DNA of 7,596 nucleotides from positions 1-7,596 of the forward strand of contig JAHHTB010000084.1 in the NCBI GenBank assembly GCA_020024855.1. Reading direction: 5' to 3'. Made by a program: the position numbers and the translations under genes. Each line of letters opens with the position of its first letter. Within the stretch, counting starts at the first letter, position 1. This stretch comes from Fusobacterium sp. GTDB taxonomy: Bacteria; Fusobacteriota; Fusobacteriia; Fusobacteriales; Fusobacteriaceae. Positions 1 through 5,627 of this stretch are shown here, piece by piece. The notes under the pieces were generated by a model, which worked only from the letters and a program-made list of their open reading frames with translations, ran no database searches and had not been told where the DNA came from.

Positions 1-224
1 GTCAAAGGGGTGTGTGAGTAAAAAGTAAGCAAAAAATTTTGATAAAAAAACAGGAATTTATAGAAAAAATAGAGGAAAAAAACCTTTTTATAAAAAGAAA
101 AAAAATATATATCAAAAAATGGAATATTGAGAATATAAAAATTAAGAAAGATAAAAAATTACACCTATTTTTTTAAACATATTTTGAGTAAAATTTTGTC
201 GTAATTTTTTGAAAAAATTTATAT
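1..224. other. Gene-free AT-rich left flank
   Basis: This stretch has stop codons in all frames and no Shine-Dalgarno-preceded ORF on either strand. It is dominated by A-runs. The only structure I can support is a leftward promoter-like pair at 87-115. Two very short open frames at the left edge could be the tail of an upstream gene but cannot be judged from so few codons. Confidence 0.5.
87..115 (-). promoter_or_regulatory. Candidate leftward sigma-70-type promoter
   Basis: Read on the minus strand, TTGATA (115-110) is followed after exactly 17 bases by TATAAA (92-87). Each hexamer is one mismatch from the housekeeping consensus. It would start transcription near 80, heading left out of the window, so its target cannot be seen. 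Chance matches are common in DNA this A/T-rich, so confidence is moderate to low. Confidence 0.35.
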
Positions 225-254
225 AAAAAATAAGGTTTCATAAAATGAAACCTT
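225..254 (-). terminator. Intrinsic terminator of the small minus-strand gene
   Basis: AAGGTTTCA (232-240) and TGAAACCTT (246-254) form a perfect 9-bp stem with a 5-base TAAAA loop. On the minus strand the stem is followed by an A and six T residues (230-225), the usual rho-independent layout. It starts 6 bases past the stop codon at 261-263, so it ends the small gene. It may also catch read-through from the kinase operon. Confidence 0.85.
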
Positions 255-260
255 GATTTC

Positions 261-563
261 TTAAAAATTATTAATTCTTTCAAATATATCTTCTAAATTT
301 TTAAAACAAGTAACAACTATTTCTTCTTTTAAAGTGGGATTCTCTTGCATTGCTTTTATAAAGATAAGTCTATCTTTTTCTACTTTTATTCCAGTATTAG
401 CATCTTTTTCAAAAAAATAGTAAAAATTTTTGCCAGAGTTTTGTAATGTTAAAAATTTATCAGTTATATTTTTTTTATCAATTTTTGTTATTTCCATAGT
501 ATTTAGCGAAGATTTATTTTTATGAATCGTCGCTACACCTCCTATATTAAAAATTAATAGCAT
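261..563 (-). CDS. Small protein of unknown function; start uncertain
   Basis: I do not recognise this family. The frame encodes up to 100 residues, with no signal peptide or membrane segment. The C-terminal two thirds is charged and amphipathic, with KNFYYFFEKDAN near residues 45-56 and an acidic/Leu/Phe tail (FKNLEDIFERINNF). It looks like a small soluble, partly helical cytoplasmic protein. It is likely a real gene because it has its own near-consensus promoter (593-621) and a strong terminator just after the stop codon. The start is doubtful. The outermost ATG (563) and the internal ATG at residue 23 (497) lack a good Shine-Dalgarno. A perfect AGGAGGT (543-537) lies inside the frame and points to ACG (530-528, residue 12) or ATT (527-525, residue 13). 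Translation may therefore start there and give about 88-89 residues. It lies downstream of the kinase operon on the same strand but has separate transcription signals. Confidence 0.6.
   Translation of the reverse strand: MLLIFNIGGVATIHKNKSSLNTMEITKIDKKNITDKFLTLQNSGKNFYYFFEKDANTGIKVEKDRLIFIKAMQENPTLKEEIVVTCFKNLEDIFERINNF
537..543 (-). promoter_or_regulatory. Strong Shine-Dalgarno inside the small ORF
   Basis: AGGAGGT on the minus strand (543-537) is the best ribosome-binding site for the small gene. The core GGAGG is followed by 7 bases and then ACG, or by 10 bases and then ATT; no ATG, GTG or TTG sits at a usable distance in the frame. Either a rare start codon is used or a former ATG has mutated to ACG. 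Confidence 0.5.
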
Positions 564-592
564 ACTAAGGCAGTATATTTCTCTTTAATTAA

Positions 593-621
593 ATTATATA
601 GAAATGGACAAAAAAAGTCAA
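593..621 (-). promoter_or_regulatory. Near-consensus promoter of the small minus-strand gene
   Basis: On the minus strand TTGACT (621-616) is followed after 17 bases by a perfect TATAAT (598-593). The predicted start is near 586, about 23 bases before the outermost ATG and about 43 before the strong Shine-Dalgarno. This is one of the best promoter matches in the window. It lies between the kinase stop codon and the small gene, so the small gene can be expressed independently. Confidence 0.75.
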
Positions 622-687
622 TAACAAAATACTTTTTCAGTATTCAAGATGAAGATCACCTTTTATTAAAAAATAACTAATATATTT

Positions 688-1980
688 TTATAAAGGTAAC
701 TCTATAACAAATAAAGTTCCAACAGTTGTTTCTTTTAGGTAAATACTTCCTTTCATCTTTGTAATTATAGATTTACAAATGGATAGTCCCAAACCACTTC
801 CTCCATGATATTCTTTTATAAATGGAGAGAAAAGGAAAGGCTTAATCTTTTCTCCTATCTTTTCCCCATCATTAAAGAAATAGAAAAATAACTTGTTTTC
901 TTTTTTATAGCAAGAGATTGAGAAGAAATCTTTAGAGTATTTGATTTGGTTTGTTATTAAATTTTCAAAAATTATTTTTAATTGTTCTTTATCAGTTTCA
1001 ATAAAAATATCTTCAGGAATATTAATTTTTATTTTTTTAGTAGAGTAATTACATTTTAATAAAACTAAAACTTCATTTATAGTTTCAAAAAGATTAACTG
1101 AAGAATTAGAAGAAAGTAGGTAATCATCTGATTCTATTTTTATAACTGTGATTAAATCCTTTACTTTTTGCTTAATTCTAATAGTTTGATTAAGGATAGT
1201 ATCAAGGGTAGAATTAAGATCTCCTTTAGGGAAAAGATTATCTTTTGCAGATGAAGTGTATCCCTCTATAATCATAATAGGAGTTTTCATCTCATGGGAT
1301 ATATATTGTAAAGTTGATTGTCTAAGAGCCTCTTCTCTATCTAAAGTTTCTTTTAAAACTTTTAAATCACTAACTAAGTTTTGGAGTTCTTTATCATTAG
1401 TGTCTATAGAAATTTCATTAAACTTCTCTTTTTTTGTAATCTTCCTTGTATAAACTTGTAGTTTGTGAATATCACTATATAATTTATTACTAATAAAATT
1501 TGTATACCATATGGAAAGTAAAATTAAAAGGAGAGTAAAGCAACTAAAATAAGTACAAATTTTAGGAAAAAGTTCAGCATAAATATCCCTAATTATAGAG
1601 TATTCATATATAGTTTCACCATTTTGAGTGTCTAATTTTATATTACAAAGTAAATTTTTTCCAGAGATATTTTCACAATAAGTTTGATTATCTTCAATTT
1701 GATTTAAGGCTCTATCTTTAATAATAGAGGCAACTTCATTTCCATGAATATTTTGAATTACTTCAATGGAATTTGTGGACACCCCTAAAATCCATTCATT
1801 TTTTATACCCATATTTTCTTTTTTATTCAGTGTATGTGTAGAGATAACTTTATCCTCAAAGGTGTTTTTAAAATAGGTAAAAGACCAGTAATAAATAGCA
1901 AGTAATGAAGTGGACATAATTATTAAACTAAAGCAGATACTATAAATAATAAATTTAAATTTAAGACTTTTTATTTTCAT
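688..1980 (-). CDS. Membrane sensor histidine kinase of a two-component system
   Basis: This is a transmembrane sensor kinase that autophosphorylates on His and passes phosphate to the response regulator encoded just upstream. Of its 430 residues, a hydrophobic segment at about 9-31 and another at about 139-161 bracket an extracytoplasmic sensor of about 105 residues with no family I recognise; it carries Cys102 and Cys112. A linker and HisKA helix follow, with the H-box YISHEMKTP (phosphoacceptor His229). The ATPase domain has the N-box ENLITNQIKY (Asn340, Asn344), a G1 box reading FNDGEKI (Asn370 replaces the usual first Asp, a variant I recall from other kinases), an F-box around 383-387 and the G2 box GGSGLGLS (393-400). 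All catalytic boxes are present and the length is typical. The ATG overlaps the regulator stop codon by one base (TAATG), so translation is probably coupled. The signal is unknown; proximity to feoAB suggests metals or redox, but that is inference. Confidence 0.93.
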   Translation of the reverse strand: MKIKSLKFKFIIYSICFSLIIMSTSLLAIYYWSFTYFKNTFEDKVISTHTLNKKENMGIKNEWILGVSTNSIEVIQNIHGNEVASIIKDRALNQIEDNQTYCENISGKNLLCNIKLDTQNGETIYEYSIIRDIYAELFPKICTYFSCFTLLLILLSIWYTNFISNKLYSDIHKLQVYTRKITKKEKFNEISIDTNDKELQNLVSDLKVLKETLDREEALRQSTLQYISHEMKTPIMIIEGYTSSAKDNLFPKGDLNSTLDTILNQTIRIKQKVKDLITVIKIESDDYLLSSNSSVNLFETINEVLVLLKCNYSTKKIKINIPEDIFIETDKEQLKIIFENLITNQIKYSKDFFSISCYKKENKLFFYFFNDGEKIGEKIKPFLFSPFIKEYHGGSGLGLSICKSIITKMKGSIYLKETTVGTLFVIELPL

Positions 1981-2645
1981 TAATTGTACCTATACCCAAA
2001 ACCATAAATTGTTTCAATAGGAAAATCTGGTAATTTTTTTCTAATATTTTTTATATAATTATCCACAATTCTATCACTACCAAAGTAGTCATGTCCCCAG
2101 ATAGAATTTAATAAAAACTCTCTAGATATAGCCTGTCCTTTGTGATTAATAAAAAATTCAATAATATCATATTCTCTACTTGTAATTTCTAGTTTGATAT
2201 CATCTTCATAAACTATTCTTTTAATACTATCAATAGAATAAGGTGGAATTTCAATAATACCGTTAGAAGATTCTTTTTGTTTATGCATATTAAAATTTAT
2301 AAGTTTTTCCACTCTATAAACTAATTCAGCAGGAAGAAAAGGCTTTGATATATAATCATCACAACCTACTTCAAACCCTGTAACCCTATCAAAACAATCC
2401 CCTTTTGCAGATATTATAATAACAGAAGTATTGCTATTATTCTTTTTTAATCTTTTCATAAGTTCCAAACCATTTCCGTCAGGTAACATAATATCTATAA
2501 TCCAAAGATTAAAATCTTCATTTAAATATTTTGTAGTATCTTGAATACTTTTGCAAGAATAAACCTTATAATCTGATTTTTCTAAATAAAATTTTAACAT
2601 TTGATGTAAATCAATTTCATCTTCAACAAGACATATTTTAATCAT
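1980..2645 (-). CDS. OmpR/PhoB-family response regulator
   Basis: This is a DNA-binding response regulator, 221 residues, the normal size for the family. The receiver domain (about 1-118) has the acidic pair Glu8-Asp9, the phosphoacceptor Asp51 in IIDIMLPDGNG, Ser79 in IIISAKG, and Lys101 in the SKPF motif. The C-terminal winged-helix domain (about 127-221) shows the family signatures LEITSREYDII, RIVDNYIKNIRKKL (recognition helix) and the terminal hairpin ETIYGFGYRY. It is the first gene of a two-gene operon; its TAA shares a base with the kinase ATG. Start choice: the ATG at 2645 is preceded by AAAGG about 10 bases upstream and the protein begins right at the first receiver strand (IKICLVEDE). 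It is divergent from feoA, so it may bind the shared upstream region and regulate itself, feoAB or both. Targets cannot be read from the protein. Confidence 0.95.
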   Translation of the reverse strand: MIKICLVEDEIDLHQMLKFYLEKSDYKVYSCKSIQDTTKYLNEDFNLWIIDIMLPDGNGLELMKRLKKNNSNTSVIIISAKGDCFDRVTGFEVGCDDYISKPFLPAELVYRVEKLINFNMHKQKESSNGIIEIPPYSIDSIKRIVYEDDIKLEITSREYDIIEFFINHKGQAISREFLLNSIWGHDYFGSDRIVDNYIKNIRKKLPDFPIETIYGFGYRYN

Positions 2646-2672
2646 AAATTATAAACCTTTCTTAAATCGTTT

Positions 2673-2769
2673 TATACATTTTTACATATTTTAACAAAAT
2701 AATATACAATTTTCTATATAAAAAACATAATTTATATATATTGATATTATAAAATAAATAAAATAATTT
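2673..2769. promoter_or_regulatory. Divergent promoter region with repeated ACA half-sites
   Basis: The region between the response regulator and feoA is almost pure A/T. Plus-strand promoter candidates for feoAB are TTTACA (2681-2686), 18 bases, TACAAT (2705-2710), and TTGATA (2741-2746), 17 bases, TAATTT (2764-2769). The first has the better -10; the second gives a more typical short leader. Short plus-strand repeats TATACA (2673-2678), TTTACA (2681-2686), TTAACA (2691-2696) and TATACA (2703-2708) occur at roughly helical spacing. They resemble the T-rich direct hexamers bound by some OmpR/PhoP-type regulators. No convincing Fur, DtxR or MntR box is visible. The regulator's own minus-strand promoter must also lie here, but no single match stands out. 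Confidence 0.4.
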
Positions 2770-2805
2770 GTAAAACAAACAATTCAAATTTTAGGAGGAT
2801 AGAAA

Positions 2806-3036
2806 ATGAAACTATGTGACTTAAAAATTAATGAAAAGGCAAAAATAGTTAAAATAGGTAGGATAGGAGAACTTAAAAAAAGACTTGTAGATATGGGAGT
2901 AACTTCTGGAGAGATAATTAAACTAGAAAGAAATGCTCCATTAGGAGATCCACAGGAATACATAATAAAAGGAACAGGGATAGCAATAAGAAAAGAAGAT
3001 TCTAAAAATATAGAGATAGAGAAAATAAGTAAATAA
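2806..3036 (+). CDS. feoA: Ferrous iron transport accessory protein FeoA
   Basis: This is a small cytoplasmic SH3-like protein that works with FeoB in Fe(II) uptake; its exact role (assembly or modulation of FeoB) is debated. The 76 residues match the family's usual stand-alone length. The characteristic pattern is visible: an N-terminal strand KAKIVKIG, the helix GELKKRLVDMGV (about 21-32), then the strand run GEIIKLERNAPLGDP and EYIIKGTGIAIRKED (about 51-65), where the basic residue after the second strand is typical. Start: AGGAGG at 2793-2798, 7 bases before the ATG, leaves no doubt. The stop lies 17 bases before the feoB ATG, so the two genes form an operon in the usual order. No feoC-like gene follows feoB. 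Confidence 0.95.
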   Translation: MKLCDLKINEKAKIVKIGRIGELKKRLVDMGVTSGEIIKLERNAPLGDPQEYIIKGTGIAIRKEDSKNIEIEKISK

Positions 3037-3053
3037 ATATAAAGGGGAGAAAA

Positions 3054-5246
3054 ATGATAAAATTAGCATTTACAGGAAATCCAAATGTTGGAAAATCAGC
3101 TTTAATTAATGCCATAGCTGGTTCAAAATTGAAAGTGGGAAACTGGCCAGGAGTAACAGTTGAAAAAAAAGAGGCAACATTTATATATAAAGGTGAGGAA
3201 ATACAATTAGTTGACTTGCCAGGAGTATATAGTTTAAGTCCATATTCATTAGAGGAAAAAATAACAAGAGATTTTATATTAGATGAAAACCCAGATGTTG
3301 TAATAAATGTTGTAGACTCAACAAACTTAGAGAGAAATCTATATTTAACTCATTTAGTAAAAGAACTTGAAAAACCGACAATCATAGCATTAAACCTATA
3401 TGATGAGTTTGATAAATTAAAATACAAATTAAATTTAAAAGATTTTGAAAAATTAATGGAAATAAAGGCTATACCAGTATCAGCATTAAAGAAAACTGGA
3501 ATAACTGAATTAATGGACAGTGTTTTAGAGATTAAAAAAGAAGAAAGAAAAAATAAATTTTCACTTCCTTTTGATAAAGAAACTTCTGTTGTTATTGAAG
3601 AAATAGCAAAGGATATACAAGAGGATATAAAATATAATGAGGTGTTAAAAAATTATTCACCTGAATATTTAGCTATTAAGATAATAGAAAAAGATAGTCA
3701 TCTTATTGAAAAATTAAAAACTAGATTTAATATAGAGCTAGATAAAAAATTTGAAAAAGAGATTGAAAAATTAGAAACAAAATATGACAATGATAGTGAA
3801 ACAGTTTTAGCAGAACAAAGATATAAAAAGATTAATAAAATTTTATCAAAAACATTTAAATCATCTTTAAAATCAAGATTAGAATTTACAGATAAGGTGG
3901 ATAAAGTTTTATTAAATAAATATTTAGGGCTACCTTTATTTTTCTTAATAATGTTTGGTGGAATGGACTTTGTATTTAGTGGAAGTGCTCCATTTGTTAA
4001 GTGGATAGGAAGATTCTGTTCTAATTTCATTGGAAAATATTTAGGAATGCTAGTTGAGGGAACACCAGATTGGATAAACTCCCTTATAATAGATGGAATT
4101 TTAGGTGGAGTTGGAGGAATTTTAGTATTTACTCCTATGATGGCTTTTCTATATTTCTTCTTATCTATCCTAGAAGAAAGTGGATATATGTCAAGGGTAG
4201 CCTTTATAATGGATAAATTAATGAGAAAATTAGGATTGAATGGAAAATCATTTGTTCCAATGATTATCGGATTTGGTTGTACAGTTCCAGCTATTTATGC
4301 AACAAGAACTATGGAAGATGAAAGTTCAAGAAAATTAACAGCAGCTATGACACCATTTATGTCATGTTCAGCTAGATTACCTGTTTATGGACTATTTACA
4401 GCAGCATTTTTTGGACAAAAAGCTGGAATAATTGTAGCATCTCTGTATTTCTTAGGAATTGTTGTTGCAGTTTTAGTAGGATTATTTTTAAAAAATATAA
4501 AAGGATTTAAATCTGAAAATAAGGCTCTATTAATAGAGTTACCACCATATAGAATACCAAGTTTAAAAGTTGTATTAAGTTCTACATGGACAAAAGTTTT
4601 TGCATATATCAAAAGAGCTGGAAGTATCATATTAGGAATTATGATGATACTATGGACTTTAACATATTTCCCAAATAATGGAGATGCAAATAATTCATAT
4701 ATAGCTAAATTTGGACAGGTGTTTTCTCCTGTTATGAAACCAACAGGATTTGGAGATAGATGGGAAACAGTTGCAGCAATTATTCCAAGTATGGTAGCAA
4801 AAGAGGTTGTTGTAGGATTTTTATCACAAGCACTACCTTTAGAAGATAGTGAAGATACAGGAAATGAAGAAGAAGTAAAAACTTCAATAGGTGAAGATTT
4901 AATAGAACAAGTAAAAGATTTAGGAATAGCAGTTAAAAAATCAGTGGTGGGAATTGTTAGCTTAGATATGGCAAGATTTAAAATGCCTACACCAGAAGAT
5001 ATAGAAGAAGAGGGAAAAGGAATAATAAAAGCTACATTTAATCTTTGGGCAAATGATAAATTAGGACCATTGAAAGCCTATTCATTTATGACTTTTATTT
5101 TATTAGTAGTTCCATGTGTTACAACTTTAGGAGCAATAAAACAAGAATTTGGTTGGAAATATTTATGGAAAGTGATAGGAATAATGTTAGTAGTTCCATA
5201 TATGGCATCAACATTAATATTCCAAATAGGAAAACTTTTTGTATAA
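3054..5246 (+). CDS. feoB: Ferrous iron transporter FeoB (G-protein-coupled permease)
   Basis: This inner-membrane Fe(II) importer has a fused N-terminal GTPase domain; at 730 residues it is close to the bacterial norm. The GTPase boxes are complete: G1 GNPNVGKS (8-15), G2 Thr35 in NWPGVTV, G3 DLPG (54-57), G4 NLYD (114-117) and G5 SAL (143-145). A helical GDI-like region follows (about 165-275). The membrane part starts near 288. It contains the two family gate signatures, GFGCTVPAI (406-414, Cys409) and MSCSARLPVY (436-445, Cys438), plus ELPPYRIP (495-502), AKEVVVG (582-588) and a late VPC (686-688). The Cys residues implicated in metal passage in this family are all kept. Start: GGGGAG at 3044-3049, 4 bases before the ATG at 3054, and the GTPase begins immediately (IKLAFTGNPN). 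There are no frameshifts. A variable acidic loop lies at about 596-660. It is co-transcribed with feoA and ended by the 5279-5320 terminator. Confidence 0.98.
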   Translation: MIKLAFTGNPNVGKSALINAIAGSKLKVGNWPGVTVEKKEATFIYKGEEIQLVDLPGVYSLSPYSLEEKITRDFILDENPDVVINVVDSTNLERNLYLTHLVKELEKPTIIALNLYDEFDKLKYKLNLKDFEKLMEIKAIPVSALKKTGITELMDSVLEIKKEERKNKFSLPFDKETSVVIEEIAKDIQEDIKYNEVLKNYSPEYLAIKIIEKDSHLIEKLKTRFNIELDKKFEKEIEKLETKYDNDSETVLAEQRYKKINKILSKTFKSSLKSRLEFTDKVDKVLLNKYLGLPLFFLIMFGGMDFVFSGSAPFVKWIGRFCSNFIGKYLGMLVEGTPDWINSLIIDGILGGVGGILVFTPMMAFLYFFLSILEESGYMSRVAFIMDKLMRKLGLNGKSFVPMIIGFGCTVPAIYATRTMEDESSRKLTAAMTPFMSCSARLPVYGLFTAAFFGQKAGIIVASLYFLGIVVAVLVGLFLKNIKGFKSENKALLIELPPYRIPSLKVVLSSTWTKVFAYIKRAGSIILGIMMILWTLTYFPNNGDANNSYIAKFGQVFSPVMKPTGFGDRWETVAAIIPSMVAKEVVVGFLSQALPLEDSEDTGNEEEVKTSIGEDLIEQVKDLGIAVKKSVVGIVSLDMARFKMPTPEDIEEEGKGIIKATFNLWANDKLGPLKAYSFMTFILLVVPCVTTLGAIKQEFGWKYLWKVIGIMLVVPYMASTLIFQIGKLFV

Positions 5247-5278
5247 AAGTTTAATTGAAGAAATTATATAGTAAATTT

Positions 5279-5320
5279 AAAGATTGATTTTTGTATTTAA
5301 CAAGAGTCAATCTTTTTTTT
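5279..5320 (+). terminator. Intrinsic terminator of feoAB
   Basis: AAAGATTGA (5279-5287) pairs perfectly with TCAATCTTT (5307-5315). The stem is 9 bp with a rather long 19-base loop, and it runs into eight T residues (5313-5320). It lies 33 bases after the feoB stop and 20 bases before the next promoter, so it separates the iron operon from the binding-protein unit. Confidence 0.75.
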
Positions 5321-5339
5321 ATTTTATTTAAAATAATAC

Positions 5340-5367
5340 TTGATTTTTATAAAAAAAATGTTATAAT
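5340..5367 (+). promoter_or_regulatory. Extended -10 promoter of the leader and binding-protein transcript
   Basis: TTGATT (5340-5345), 16 bases, then a perfect TATAAT (5362-5367) preceded by TGT (5359-5361), which makes an extended -10 element. The expected start is near 5374, about 10 bases before the leader Shine-Dalgarno. The spacer contains an eight-A run. This is the only good promoter between feoB and the binding protein, so both the leader ORF and the binding protein depend on it. Confidence 0.8.
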
Positions 5368-5398
5368 AGATAAAATTAAATTCAGGAGGGAAACTATT

Positions 5399-5494
5399 AT
5401 GTTTAGTTCTAACATTTGTTGGACAACTGCATATGTTTTAGTACTCAACTTAAAAAAGCTGGGTTCTTTTTCATATTCATTGTTAAAATGTTAG
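5399..5494 (+). CDS. 31-residue leader peptide, putative attenuator sensor
   Basis: A 31-codon ORF with AGGAGG at 5384-5389, 9 bases before its ATG, begins about 25 bases into the predicted transcript. The frame stays open upstream to 5291, but that part overlaps the feoB terminator and the promoter, so 5399 is the start. The peptide is Leu/Val/Ser-rich. Its centre reads V13-L-V-L-N-L-K-K-L21, it contains six Leu in all, and Trp8 and Thr9-Thr10 stand near its start. The Leu codons include CTC and CTG, which look scarce in neighbouring genes that mostly use TTA. It is neither a clear membrane helix nor a secretion signal. It sits between a promoter and a terminator that precede a Leu/Ile/Val-type binding protein, so I read it as a leader peptide whose translation controls the terminator. 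The alternative is a small functional peptide with its own terminator. Which amino acid is sensed is inference. Confidence 0.65.
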   Translation: MFSSNICWTTAYVLVLNLKKLGSFSYSLLKC

Positions 5495-5596
5495 GATTTT
5501 ATATTATTTAGTTTTTATTCTGCATACAAATGAAGAATATTATTTTTTGTACTAAATAATTTTTGTTATAGACAGCCTAACAAGGCTGTTTTTTTT
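5405..5596 (+). promoter_or_regulatory. Putative ribosome-mediated transcription attenuator
   Basis: Three mutually exclusive pairings can be drawn. Pairing 1:2: positions 5405-5417 (leader codons 3-7) pair with 5486-5498 (last codons and stop), 13 bp including 9 consecutive Watson-Crick pairs and two G-U. Pairing 2:3: TGTTAGG (5489-5495, overlapping the TAG stop) pairs perfectly with CCTAACA (5576-5582), the 5' arm and loop of the terminator. Pairing 3:4 is the terminator (5572-5589). Between segments 2 and 3 a further hairpin, ATTATTTAGT (5503-5512) with ACTAAATAAT (5551-5560), brings them together. Expected logic: a ribosome that reaches the stop codon masks segment 2 and termination follows; a ribosome held in the leader frees segment 2 for the antiterminator. 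With no translation, 1:2 favours termination. The 2:3 helix is only 7 bp, and codons 13-21 lie just past segment 1, so the stall position needs testing. Confidence 0.6.
5571..5596 (+). terminator. Strong intrinsic terminator ahead of the binding-protein gene
   Basis: ACAGCCT (5572-5578) and AGGCTGT (5583-5589) form a perfect 7-bp stem with an AACA loop, extendable by a G-U pair (5571/5590). Eight T residues follow (5589-5596). It is the most GC-rich hairpin in the intergenic DNA. Only 31 bases separate it from the binding-protein ATG, with no room for a separate promoter, so it is placed to control that gene rather than end an upstream operon, which already has its own terminator at 5279-5320. 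Confidence 0.88.
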
Positions 5597-5627
5597 ATAC
5601 AAAATTTTAATTATAGGAGGAAAGTTT

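Noticed and set aside
1..28. 3' end of an upstream plus-strand gene
   Set aside because: Two frames are open for 6-8 codons at the left edge, too few to separate coding from chance.
84..97. CTTTTTATAAAAAG perfect palindrome
   Set aside because: It has no loop and is all A/T apart from its ends. It overlaps the -10 of the leftward promoter candidate and is explained by low complexity.
628..644. Terminator of the kinase operon
   Set aside because: AATACT/AGTATT gives only a 6-bp A/T stem, and the minus-strand sequence after it reads TTGTTATTG with no T-run. It also borders the promoter of the small gene. No convincing terminator was found directly after the kinase.
2738..2760. Fur-like or palindromic operator before feoA
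   Set aside because: TGATATT matches half of a 7-1-7 box but the other half does not, and A/T-only palindromes are expected in DNA of this composition.
3698..4030. Antisense open frame within feoB
   Set aside because: It has no ribosome-binding site, its protein is low-complexity Ser/Leu/Asn/Phe, and it is fully explained as the complement of the A-rich feoB coding sequence. The same holds for open frames antisense at 4385-4630, 1256-1453 and 6886-7101.
5291..5398. N-terminal extension of the leader ORF
   Set aside because: The frame is open, but this part lies across the feoB terminator and the promoter itself and has no ribosome-binding site, so it would not be on the transcript.
5399..5494. 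Type I toxin-like small peptide
   Set aside because: The hydrophobic stretch is interrupted by Asn and Lys-Lys and is too short for a membrane helix, and no antisense promoter or RNA is evident. The pairing potential with the downstream terminator explains the ORF better.
5399..5600. T-box riboswitch ahead of the amino-acid binding protein
   Set aside because: The terminator and context would suit one, but the leader is far too short, I find no T-box bulge sequence (GGGTGGNACCGCG-like) or AGTA loop, and an ORF with a good Shine-Dalgarno fills the space.
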